Below are positions 1 through 5,600 of a stretch of DNA of 5,600 bases, one piece after another. Positions within the stretch are counted from its first letter, which is position 1. Every line of letters starts with the position of its first letter. The stretch is from an uncultured Bacteroidia bacterium (GTDB lineage: Bacteria > Bacteroidota > Bacteroidia > Bacteroidales > UBA932): NCBI GenBank assembly GCA_902796455.1, contig CADBPH010000227.1, positions 1 through 5,600 of the forward strand. The letters are read 5' to 3'. Position numbers and translations under genes: made by a program. The notes beneath the pieces were generated by a model. That model saw nothing but the letters and a program-made list of their open reading frames with translations, was not told the origin of the DNA and made no database searches.

Positions 1-713
1 GCATCTCCTTTGGAGAAGTTATCGTGATGGATACCGAGCTGGAATCCGGCCATATACTTCGGGTTGACATGGATCGGAAGACCCATTTGGTACTTTCCGT
101 CTGCGCCCGTTTTCTCGATGATGAGGCCCTGGTCGAAGATGACCCGGTTCCCCTCGATGGTGAGATTGGAGAAATCGGGGTCCATGAGGATTGAAGTGCC
201 GGAAGGAACGTCCAGCCCCCGCGGAGATACAAACTGTTCATAGACAGGCATTTCATAGAATCCCTTGAAACCGGGATCCGGTTCCGGCTCAGGTTCAGGA
301 TCAGGATCCGGTTCCGGATCAGGTTCGGGTTCCGGCTCGGGATCCGGCGTAACCGGACGGGCCTGCTGGTAGATGTCCACGAACGCGGAAACGGTATTGC
401 CGATGATATTGACGGATCCCCGTCGCGGAGTCGTGAGCGGATTGGCGGCAACGGTAATCTGGATTGTCCCGGAACCGGACGCGGAGGTTTTGTCGGCTGT
501 CATCCAGGAAACATTTTTCCCTTCCTCGTCGGTCAAGGTCAGGCGATAGCTGCAATTCGCTTCCACGGAAAGCGAGACAGGGGCTCCCTCGTGGGAAATG
601 TCTGAGACGGATGCCGGGCTGACCTTGATAGAATCGCTGGGTTGTTCCGGCTGTTCGCCAGGCGTACAAGCGAAAACTGCCAGTGTGGTCAGGATTGCAA
701 GAAATCTTTTCAT
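1..713 (-). CDS. BACON-domain lipoprotein, C-terminus beyond the window (partial)
   Basis: This minus-strand frame is open from the ATG at 713 to the left edge and gives 237 N-terminal residues. Residues 1-16 (MKRFLAILTTLAVFAC) form a short lipoprotein signal peptide, with Cys16 as the predicted lipidated residue; Phe at -2 is slightly off the usual lipobox. Residues about 29-118 resemble a BACON domain: SP near the start, Trp70, Asn91, the RRGS turn at 97-100 and a final strand ending DIYQQA (113-118). Residues 123-147 are a strict Pro-Asp/Glu alternation, probably a stiff acidic spacer. The segment from about 148 onward is not recognised. BACON domains occur in Bacteroidetes surface and periplasmic proteins, often glycan-related, but no enzymatic domain is visible here. 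The likely location is the cell envelope. The gene is divergent from rpsO. The lipoprotein and BACON calls are fairly sure; the function is unknown. Confidence 0.8.
   Translation of the reverse strand, partial: MKRFLAILTTLAVFACTPGEQPEQPSDSIKVSPASVSDISHEGAPVSLSVEANCSYRLTLTDEEGKNVSWMTADKTSASGSGTIQITVAANPLTTPRRGSVNIIGNTVSAFVDIYQQARPVTPDPEPEPEPDPEPDPDPEPEPEPDPGFKGFYEMPVYEQFVSPRGLDVPSGTSILMDPDFSNLTIEGNRVIFDQGLIIEKTGADGKYQMGLPIHVNPKYMAGFQLGIHHDNFSKGD
273..347 (-). repeat. Pro-Asp/Glu dipeptide-repeat linker coding region
   Basis: Twenty-five codons of the lipoprotein gene (residues 123-147) alternate Pro with Asp or Glu without interruption. At DNA level this is a degenerate 6-bp periodicity of GGATCC, GGTTCC and GGCTCA-type units on the plus strand. 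Such tracts are usually extended, protease-tolerant spacers between a surface anchor and a distal domain, and they can change length by slippage. Confidence 0.85.
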
Positions 714-783
714 ACGCGTCACAGCCGAAAAAAGGAGGCCGAATAAGATTGCTGTTGTCTTTTGGTTCATCGTCTGACTGTTT

Positions 784-803
784 TGGTGTGGTCTGGTGTG
801 GTG
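784..803. repeat. Tandem 10-bp direct repeat in the lipoprotein leader
   Basis: TGGTGTGGTC (784-793) is followed directly by TGGTGTGGTG (794-803), with nine of ten bases identical. The G/T strand is the plus strand, so the predicted lipoprotein mRNA leader would carry an unstructured CA-rich stretch. The role is unknown; it could be a protein-binding site or simple-sequence drift. Confidence 0.6.
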
Positions 804-815
804 TCCGTCATTACG

Positions 816-823
816 CAAAAATA
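816..823 (-). promoter_or_regulatory. Candidate -7 element of the lipoprotein gene promoter
   Basis: Read on the minus strand this is TATTTTTG, an exact match to the Bacteroidetes -7 consensus TAnnTTTG. No good -33 TTTG lies at the expected 19-21 bp; only weak TCTG-like triplets occur at 842-849. If used, transcription would start near 808-812 and give a leader of about 95 nt. The element is short and sits in AT-rich DNA, so chance occurrence is possible. Confidence 0.4.
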
Positions 824-843
824 CAAAAAAAAACGACATCTCA

Positions 844-867
844 GACAGACAATCAAAAAAATCTGTC
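844..867. repeat. Inverted repeat in the divergent intergenic region
   Basis: GACAGA (844-849) and TCTGTC (862-867) are perfect inverted copies separated by 12 nt that are mostly A. The dyad lies between the candidate -7 element of the lipoprotein gene and the -33 element of rpsO. An operator acting on either promoter is possible, but a 6-bp dyad in AT-rich DNA is weak evidence. Confidence 0.35.
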
Positions 868-872
868 AGGCA

Positions 873-902
873 TTGTTTTCTCGGAATTTATCGCTAAATT
901 TG
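873..902 (+). promoter_or_regulatory. rpsO promoter, Bacteroidetes -33/-7 type
   Basis: TTG at 873-875 is followed after 19 nt by TAAATTTG at 895-902. The second box matches TAnnTTTG exactly and the spacing is what the primary sigma factor of Bacteroidetes prefers. The predicted transcription start is around 906-910, leaving a leader of about 60 nt before the rpsO ATG. This is the best promoter in the window. Confidence 0.7.
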
Positions 903-913
903 CACGCTTTTAC

Positions 914-953
914 CGCTTTTTGGGATAAAGCGCTGTTTTATTATCAATTTATC
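914..953 (+). promoter_or_regulatory. rpsO mRNA leader with competing short stems
   Basis: CGCTTT (914-919) can pair with AAAGCG (927-932) around a 7-nt loop. GATAA (924-928), which overlaps that hairpin, can instead pair with either of two TTATC copies at 941-945 and 949-953. In several phyla S15 represses its own mRNA through structured leaders, so this is a candidate autoregulatory region. The stems are short and AU-rich, and no known S15 regulator class is matched. Confidence 0.3.
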
Positions 954-969
954 AAAATTTTTTGCAGAA

Positions 970-1245
970 ATGGCTGAATATTTAATGCCTGAAAAGAAGC
1001 AAGAGATTTTCGCGAAGTACGGGAAGTCCAATACAGACACCGGCTCTCCTGAGAGTCAAGTTGCTTTATTCTCCTACCGTATCGCTCATCTTACCGAGCA
1101 TGTGAAAAAGAACAAGAAGGACGTGGTCACCCGCCGTTCCCTTCTCCGCCTGGTCGGTAAGCGCCGTCAGCTCCTGGATTACCTCCAGAAAGTCGACATC
1201 GAGAGATACCGGAAGATCGTCAAGGAGCTCGGCCTCCGTCGATAA
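970..1245 (+). CDS. rpsO: 30S ribosomal protein S15
   Basis: The 91-residue product is ribosomal protein S15 (uS15), a primary 16S rRNA-binding protein that nucleates the platform of the 30S subunit and contributes to an intersubunit bridge. Diagnostic segments are TDTGSPESQ (22-30), the helix start HLTEH (40-44), Lys-Lys-Asp at 49-51, Arg65-Arg66, LLDYL (68-72) and the terminal GLRR. Length matches the usual 88-91 residues. The ATG at 970 is chosen over the in-frame ATG at 985 because Bacteroidetes homologues also carry a YL motif just before EKKQEIF. No Shine-Dalgarno site precedes it; the upstream bases are AT-rich, as is normal in this phylum. It is followed by a strong terminator and then pnp. 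Confidence 0.98.
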   Translation: MAEYLMPEKKQEIFAKYGKSNTDTGSPESQVALFSYRIAHLTEHVKKNKKDVVTRRSLLRLVGKRRQLLDYLQKVDIERYRKIVKELGLRR

Positions 1246-1263
1246 CCGTACCGATAGGAAACC

Positions 1264-1306
1264 AAAGGGATCGGTTCCTTGGAGAGGGACCATCCCTTTT
1301 TTATTT
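1264..1306 (+). terminator. Intrinsic terminator between rpsO and pnp
   Basis: AAAGGGAT (1264-1271) pairs with ATCCCTTT (1292-1299). After a single bulged C, GGTTCC (1273-1278) pairs with GGGACC (1286-1291) with one G-U pair, closing a 7-nt loop. Six T residues (1297-1302) and a further T-rich stretch follow. It begins 18 nt after the rpsO stop and should end most rpsO transcripts, so pnp needs read-through or its own promoter. Confidence 0.85.
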
Positions 1307-1307
1307 G
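1279..1307 (+). promoter_or_regulatory. Possible pnp promoter embedded in the terminator
   Basis: TTG at 1279-1281 and TTTATTTG at 1300-1307 are separated by 18 nt. The second box matches five of the six fixed positions of TAnnTTTG, the A at position 2 being replaced by T. If used, transcription would begin around 1311-1315, leaving a leader of about 20 nt before pnp. The match is imperfect and partly created by the terminator's own T-run. Confidence 0.25.
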
Positions 1308-1331
1308 CGGAAGAACACAAGAGAAAAAATA

Positions 1332-3665
1332 ATGAACGTTATCACTAAGAAAATCGAATTATCCGACGGTCGGATTATCGAAATCGAGACCGGTAAGGTG
1401 GCCAAGCAGGCCGACGGCTCGGCTGTGGTGAAGATGGGAGGCACGATGCTCCTCGCCACAGTGACCTGTGCGAAAGAAGTGACGGAAGGTACGGACTTCC
1501 TCCCGCTCCAGGTCGACTATAAAGAAAAGTATTATGCTGCAGGCCGGTTCCCCGGCGGCTTCCTCAAACGGGAAAGCCGGGCCTCCGACTACGAAGTCCT
1601 GATTGCCCGCCTGGTGGACCGGGCACTCCGTCCCCTTTTCCCGGACGATTTCCACCTCGCTGTATTCGTGAATATCTGGCTGATCTCCGCCGAAAAGGAT
1701 ATCCAGCCGGACGCATTGGCCGGTTTGGCAGCCTCCGCTGCCCTGGCAGCCAGCGACCTGCCGTTCCTCGGCCCGATTTCCGAGGTACGCGTGGCCCGCA
1801 TCGACGGTCAGTTTAAAATTGACCCGAACTTCTCCGAGATGGAGAAAGCAGACCTCGACCTGATGGTTGCCGCAACGGAAGAGAACATCATGATGGTGGA
1901 AGGCGAAATGAAGGAAGTCCCCGAGGAAGTCATGCTCGAGGCCATCAAAGTCGCCCACGAGGAAATCAAGAACCACTGCCGCATCCAGAAAGAACTCAAC
2001 AAGGAGCTCGGAAAGGATGTCAAGCGCGACTATCCGCACGACGAGGAAGACGAGACCCTCAAAGAGGCCGTCCATGCATTCTGCTACGACAAATGCTACG
2101 CCCTGGCCAAGTCCGCCAAACCCAAGCATGAGCGCGAGGATGGTTTCGCCGCCATCAAGGCCGAATTCATGGCAACCCTGTCCGAAGAAGACCAGGAAGC
2201 CAAGGCTGCGATGGTCGAACGCTATTTCGGCCACGAGCAGCGGGAAGCCCTCCGGAACCTGATTCTGGACGAAGGGCTGCGCGTTGACGGCCGCCACACG
2301 ACGGAAGTCCGTCCGATCTGGTGCGAGACCGATGTCCTCCCCTGCGCCCACGGTTCCGCGATCTTCACCCGCGGCGAGACCCAGGCCCTGGCGACCGTGA
2401 CCCTCGGTACCAAGATGGATATGAAAGAGATGGACGAGGTCCTCATTCAGGATGACCAGCAATTCGTCCTCCACTACAATTTCCCTCCGTTCGCTACCGG
2501 AGAGGCCAAGGCCCAGCGGGGTGTCGGACGCCGTGAAATCGGCCATGGCAACCTGGCCATGCGCGCCCTCAAGCCGGTTATTCCGATGGCACCGGAGAAC
2601 CCGTACGCCGTCCGCGTCGTCTCCGACATCCTGGAATCCAACGGTTCCTCTTCCCAGGCTTCGATCTGCGGCGGCTGCCTCGCCCTGATGGACGCCGGCG
2701 TGAAGATTACCAAACCGGTCGCCGGTGTGGCCATGGGCCTGATCACCGACGAGAAAGATCCGAACGGACGCTATGCCATCCTCACCGACATCCTCGGCGA
2801 CGAGGATCACCTCGGTGACATGGACTTCAAGGTTGCCGGTACCAAGGACGGTATCACGGCCACCCAGATGGACATCAAGGTAGACGGCCTTTCCTACGAG
2901 GTCCTCGCCAAGGCGCTCAAGCAGGCCCACGAGGGACGGATGCACATCATGGGCGAAATGCTCAAGTGCATCAGCGAACCGCGTGCGGATTACAAGCCGT
3001 TCGTGCCCCGTCTGGTCCAGATCGAAATCCCGGCCGAGTTCATCGGCGCCGTCATCGGCAAGGGTGGTGAAACGATCCAGGGTCTCCAGAAAGAAACCGG
3101 TACGACCATTACCATCGATGAGGTGGATAACGGCCAGGGCGGTACCAAGGGTGTCGTGGACATCTTCGGTGTCGACAAGGCTTCCATGGATCTGGCCCTC
3201 CAGCGGATCAAGGATATCTGCGCCGTCCCCGAGGTCGGCCAGACCTATCACGGCAAAGTGGTCTCCATCCTGGATTTCGGTGCCTTCGTCGAGATTCTTC
3301 CGGGCAAGGAAGGACTGCTGCATGTCTCCGAGATTGCTTGGACGAAGACCGAAAATGTGGCCGACGTGCTGAAGGTCGGAGATGAGATCGATGTCAAGCT
3401 CCTCGAGATTGACGCGAAGACCGGCAAGATGCGCCTGTCCATGCGTGCCCTTACCGAGAAACCGGAAGGGTACGTGGAGCCGGAGCGCCGTCCCAGGCCG
3501 CAGGGCGGAGACCGCAGGGGTCCCAAGCCCCAGGGTGGTGAGCGCCGTGGCGAACATCGGAATGACCGTCGGAACGATCGTTCCGGCGAGCACCGTGGTG
3601 AACGCCGCAAACCTTTCGCCCCGAAGCCGGAAGCGGATGAGAACAAAGAACCGGAGATTTTCTAA
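1332..3665 (+). CDS. pnp: Polynucleotide phosphorylase (PNPase) with Arg/Gly-rich tail
   Basis: The 777-residue enzyme degrades RNA 3' to 5' using phosphate, releasing nucleoside diphosphates, and acts as a trimer in cytosolic RNA turnover. Order of domains: first RNase PH-like core (about 12-145), with FLKR at 77-80 matching the RNA-contacting FFRR loop of E. coli; helical domain (about 150-240); catalytic second RNase PH core from RVDGR (317-321), including [11 protein letters not shown] (341-351) and [11 protein letters not shown], where Asp492, Asp498 and Lys500 correspond to E. coli D486, D492 and K494; KH domain with GKGG at 576-579; S1 domain 636-707. The ATG at 1332 is chosen over the in-frame TTG at 1305, which lies in the terminator's T-rich tail. 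E. coli PNPase has 711 residues; the excess is mainly a 70-residue disordered tail rich in Arg and Gly. Terminators lie on both sides. Confidence 0.98.
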   Translation: MNVITKKIELSDGRIIEIETGKVAKQADGSAVVKMGGTMLLATVTCAKEVTEGTDFLPLQVDYKEKYYAAGRFPGGFLKRESRASDYEVLIARLVDRALRPLFPDDFHLAVFVNIWLISAEKDIQPDALAGLAASAALAASDLPFLGPISEVRVARIDGQFKIDPNFSEMEKADLDLMVAATEENIMMVEGEMKEVPEEVMLEAIKVAHEEIKNHCRIQKELNKELGKDVKRDYPHDEEDETLKEAVHAFCYDKCYALAKSAKPKHEREDGFAAIKAEFMATLSEEDQEAKAAMVERYFGHEQREALRNLILDEGLRVDGRHTTEVRPIWCETDVLPCAHGSAIFTRGETQALATVTLGTKMDMKEMDEVLIQDDQQFVLHYNFPPFATGEAKAQRGVGRREIGHGNLAMRALKPVIPMAPENPYAVRVVSDILESNGSSSQASICGGCLALMDAGVKITKPVAGVAMGLITDEKDPNGRYAILTDILGDEDHLGDMDFKVAGTKDGITATQMDIKVDGLSYEVLAKALKQAHEGRMHIMGEMLKCISEPRADYKPFVPRLVQIEIPAEFIGAVIGKGGETIQGLQKETGTTITIDEVDNGQGGTKGVVDIFGVDKASMDLALQRIKDICAVPEVGQTYHGKVVSILDFGAFVEILPGKEGLLHVSEIAWTKTENVADVLKVGDEIDVKLLEIDAKTGKMRLSMRALTEKPEGYVEPERRPRPQGGDRRGPKPQGGERRGEHRNDRRNDRSGEHRGERRKPFAPKPEADENKEPEIF
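3477..3662 (+). other. Coding region of the PNPase Arg/Gly-rich tail
   Basis: Residues 716-777 follow the S1 domain. The tail holds two copies of PQGG(D/E)RRG (723-730 and 733-740), two of NDR (744-746, 748-750) and two of GEHR (740-743, 752-755). Fourteen of residues 719-759 are Arg. It ends in an acidic stretch ([11 protein letters not shown]). The composition suggests a disordered RNA-binding or assembly-promoting tail, comparable in style to RGG-type tails of other RNA enzymes; no binding partner is identifiable. Confidence 0.75.
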
Positions 3666-3690
3666 GTAACGGAAAACTCTGATAGACAAT

Positions 3691-3736
3691 ACCTCCGCAC
3701 GGCTCCTGCAACAGGATCATGCGGAGGTTTTTCTTT
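3691..3736 (+). terminator. Intrinsic terminator after pnp
   Basis: ACCTCCGCA (3691-3699) pairs perfectly over nine bases with TGCGGAGGT (3720-3728). An inner TCCTG/CAGGA stem (3704-3708, 3712-3716) closes the tip. The T-rich run TTTTTCTTT (3728-3736) follows. It ends only about 11 nt before the nhaC start. The opposite strand lacks a T-run, so it looks one-directional. Confidence 0.9.
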
Positions 3737-3747
3737 ATAGAACGAAC

Positions 3748-5232
3748 ATGACAGAACCCACACCTTCCCCACTTCCTACCCGCAAACCGGCCCGGGACAT
3801 CTGGATCTCGCTGATCCCCATCCTGACCCTCGTTGCACTTCTCTCCCTGAGTATCAGCATCTTCGGGAGTGACGCCATCCTCGGTGCCAGCCAAGTTGTC
3901 CTCTTGTTTTCCGCCGGAATCTGTATCTGGCTGTCCATGTGGCTGTTCAAGACTCCCTGGAAAGCCTTCGAGGACGCCATCAAAAGCAATATCGGCGATG
4001 TCACGACCGCCATTGTCATCCTCTTCCTGATCGGGGCCATCTCCGGGACCTGGACCATGAGCGGGATCGTCCCCATGTTCGTCTATTATGGCGTCCAGAT
4101 AATCAGTCCGCGCTTTTTCCTGCTGACCGCCTGTGTCATCTGCGCCATCGTCTCCCTGCTCATCGGCAGCTCCTGGACCACCATCGCCACCATCGGCATC
4201 GCCCTGCTCGGCATCGGACGGGCCGAAGGGTTCTCTGACGCCATGACGGCCGGGGCCATTATTTCCGGGGCCTATTTCGGCGACAAGATTTCCCCGCTGT
4301 CGGACACGACCGTCCTGGCTTCCTCGATCAGCGGCGTCCCGCTCTTCACCCACATCCGGAACATGATGAAGACGACCGTCCCGTCCATCACCATCACCCT
4401 GGTGATTTTCACGATCCTGGGGCTGTTCCACGCCCAGGGAAGCGCATCGCTGTCCCAGGAATACACCCTTGCGCTGGGGAACACGTTCCGGATCACGCCC
4501 TGGCTCCTGATCGTCCCGGTCCTGACCGGAATCATGATCGCCCGGAAAATGCCCGCCCTCATCGTCCTGGGACTGTCAACCCTGCTGGCAGCCGGAGCGG
4601 CCATCCTGTTCCAGCCCGACATAATCCACGGGATCGGGGCAAAGATCGTGGAAGGTTCCCGGGCAAAAGTCCTCTTCACGGGGATTATCGAAACCATCTA
4701 CAATTCGGTGAGTGTCGATACGGGCCACGCGGAAGTCAACGCGCTGGTCGCCTCCAGGGGCATGACCGGCATGCTGAACACAGTCTACCTGATTATCTGC
4801 GCCATGGTTTTCGGAGGCTGCATGAAGGCCAGCGGCATGCTCTGCCACCTCGCCGGACTGCTGACGCCCCTTTCCCGCACCCGGGGCGGCATCGTTTCCT
4901 CCACCGTCGTCACCGGCACCCTCCTGAACGGCATCGTTTCCGACCAGTATCTCTCCATCATCCTGACTACCAATATCTTCAAAGATACGTACGCGCAACG
5001 CGGGCATGAGGCGAAACTGCTGAGCCGCTCCGTGGAAGACTCCGCGACAGTCACATCCCCCTTGTTCCCCTGGAGCAGCTGCGGCATGACGCAAGCCACC
5101 ATCCTCTCTGTACCGACCCTGGTTTATCTGCCGTTCTGTTTTTTCAACCTCATCAGCCCGCTGATGAGCATTCTCGTCGCACTGGTCGGACACAAGGTCT
5201 CGAGGATGGAAAAAATTGCTGAAAAAGCCTAA
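3748..5232 (+). CDS. nhaC: NhaC-family Na+/H+ antiporter
   Basis: The 494-residue product is a polytopic inner-membrane protein of the NhaC family (IT superfamily). These proteins exchange cytoplasmic Na+ for external H+, supporting sodium and pH homeostasis; some relatives, such as B. subtilis MleN, also exchange malate for lactate, so substrate is not certain. Family motifs seen are SSWTT (141-145), GAYFGDKISPLSDTT (174-188), SDQYLSIILT (398-407) and VEDSATVTSPLFPW (429-442). Hydrophobic segments start at about 18 and recur to about 480, roughly a dozen, after a Pro-rich cytosolic N-terminus. Length is slightly above the 460-490 typical for the family. The ATG at 3748 is the first Met of the frame and lies just after the pnp terminator, with no Shine-Dalgarno site. 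No clear promoter was found in the 82-bp gap. The next gene follows after 72 bp on the same strand. Confidence 0.93.
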   Translation: MTEPTPSPLPTRKPARDIWISLIPILTLVALLSLSISIFGSDAILGASQVVLLFSAGICIWLSMWLFKTPWKAFEDAIKSNIGDVTTAIVILFLIGAISGTWTMSGIVPMFVYYGVQIISPRFFLLTACVICAIVSLLIGSSWTTIATIGIALLGIGRAEGFSDAMTAGAIISGAYFGDKISPLSDTTVLASSISGVPLFTHIRNMMKTTVPSITITLVIFTILGLFHAQGSASLSQEYTLALGNTFRITPWLLIVPVLTGIMIARKMPALIVLGLSTLLAAGAAILFQPDIIHGIGAKIVEGSRAKVLFTGIIETIYNSVSVDTGHAEVNALVASRGMTGMLNTVYLIICAMVFGGCMKASGMLCHLAGLLTPLSRTRGGIVSSTVVTGTLLNGIVSDQYLSIILTTNIFKDTYAQRGHEAKLLSRSVEDSATVTSPLFPWSSCGMTQATILSVPTLVYLPFCFFNLISPLMSILVALVGHKVSRMEKIAEKA

Positions 5233-5255
5233 AAACTACCCCTGGAGGCCAGGAG

Positions 5256-5278
5256 GAACAGAATTTGCAACGCTGTTC
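5256..5278. repeat. Perfect 6-bp dyad upstream of the regulator gene
   Basis: GAACAG (5256-5261) and CTGTTC (5273-5278) are perfect inverted copies separated by 11 nt, so the half-site centres are 17 bp apart. A small CCTGG-AGG-CCAGG dyad (5241-5253) lies just before it. No T-run follows, so it is not an intrinsic terminator. An operator or a leader RNA hairpin is possible. Confidence 0.4.
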
Positions 5279-5304
5279 TGGCATTACCAACAAACTTTTT
5301 CGGG

Positions 5305-5600
5305 ATGAGCATTAAGAAAGCAGTGCTGCAGCTGGAACTGCAAAAACTGAGATTGTCCGGACGCACCCTGACCCTGGGGGATTCCCTGCTGATGGACGAC
5401 AATCTCTATGCGAATCCGCCCGAAGGGGTCCCCTCACGGGAGACAGGAGACATCCACATCGGGCCGGAAGAGCCTTTCAAGCAGATGTTCATCAACATCC
5501 TGGCCTGCCTGGAAGGACATTGCACCGCTAGACTGAACCTGAAAGACTTCACCCTGGGTCCCGGAGACATCCTGATTGCCTACCCCGGCGTTATCATTGA
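5305..5600 (+). CDS. AraC-family-like regulator, N-terminal sensor domain (partial)
   Basis: The frame opens with ATG at 5305 and runs off the right edge after 98 codons. A cupin-like beta pattern is visible around residues 62-98: FINILACLEGHCTARLNL, then FTLGPGDILIAYPG, resembling the ligand-sensing N-terminus of Bacteroidetes AraC-type regulators, in which a strand, a turn and a 'P..L.....G.I' segment recur. The DNA-binding HTH domain, expected about 170-200 residues further on, is outside the window, so the class rests on the sensor domain alone. The alternative is a stand-alone cupin protein. ATG 5305 is the only credible start: the reading frame remains open upstream to the nhaC end but has no other ATG. 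It lies 72 bp after nhaC with no terminator between, so cotranscription is plausible. Confidence 0.65.
   Translation, partial: MSIKKAVLQLELQKLRLSGRTLTLGDSLLMDDNLYANPPEGVPSRETGDIHIGPEEPFKQMFINILACLEGHCTARLNLKDFTLGPGDILIAYPGVII

Noticed and set aside
731..738. AAGGAGG-like Shine-Dalgarno sequence on the plus strand
   Set aside because: It is followed only by a TTG-started frame through intergenic DNA, and genes of this phylum rarely use such sites. Probably chance.
683..977. Two overlapping plus-strand open frames across the lipoprotein-rpsO gap (683-928 and 762-977)
   Set aside because: They lie on promoter elements and low-complexity AT-rich DNA, have no recognisable protein features, and one overlaps the rpsO start. 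No homologue-like pattern is visible.
1305..1331. Longer pnp with a TTG start at 1305
   Set aside because: The extra nine codons lie in and just after the terminator tail. The ATG at 1332 gives the N-terminus typical of PNPase ([14 protein letters not shown]).
1359..3689. 776-codon frame antisense to pnp as a real gene
   Set aside because: It is in register with pnp and follows from codon bias. Its translation shows no recognisable domain, and PNPase is unambiguous on the other strand.
3451..4431. 326-codon antisense frame over the pnp end and the nhaC start
   Set aside because: It crosses the pnp terminator and is in register with nhaC codons. The translation is rich in Asp, Gly and Gln with no family resemblance.
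5241..5278. Terminator after nhaC
   Set aside because: The two small dyads are not followed by a T-run, so they do not form an intrinsic terminator.
5265..5315. Sixteen-codon TTG-started frame after AGGAGG (5251-5256), overlapping the regulator start
   Set aside because: A leader peptide is conceivable, but Shine-Dalgarno use is unusual in this phylum, the start is not ATG, and a frame this short is expected by chance.

Overview
The window looks like chromosomal DNA from a GC-rich member of the Bacteroidales (Bacteroidetes). Four things support this. The S15 and PNPase sequences have Bacteroidetes wording. There is a BACON-domain lipoprotein. Gene starts lack Shine-Dalgarno sites. Exact matches to the Bacteroidetes promoter -7 element (TAnnTTTG) sit upstream of two genes. 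The assignment to phylum is firm; genus is not called.

Layout: positions 1-713 carry the N-terminal 237 residues of a minus-strand BACON lipoprotein with a long Pro-Asp/Glu linker; its 3' end lies beyond the left edge. An AT-rich divergent promoter region of 256 bp (714-969) follows. Then come four plus-strand genes: rpsO (970-1245, ribosomal protein S15), pnp (1332-3665, polynucleotide phosphorylase with an Arg/Gly-rich tail), an NhaC-family Na+/H+ antiporter gene (3748-5232), and the start of an AraC-family-like regulator (from 5305, running off the right edge).

How the parts fit: rpsO and pnp form the classic ribosome/RNA-turnover pair, also adjacent in Enterobacteria. A strong intrinsic terminator lies between them and another follows pnp. 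These should make the S15 message abundant, with pnp depending on read-through or an internal promoter, and should largely insulate nhaC. No terminator is visible between nhaC and the regulator gene, so those two may share a transcript.

The region is mostly conserved housekeeping DNA, and I see no mobile element, CRISPR array, tRNA or rRNA. Second-look points are regulatory or low-complexity: possible alternative pairings in the rpsO leader, a promoter-like element inside the rpsO-pnp terminator, the Arg/Gly tail of PNPase, a perfect dyad before the regulator gene, and the acidic proline linker of the lipoprotein. I found no convincing undescribed multi-gene system.
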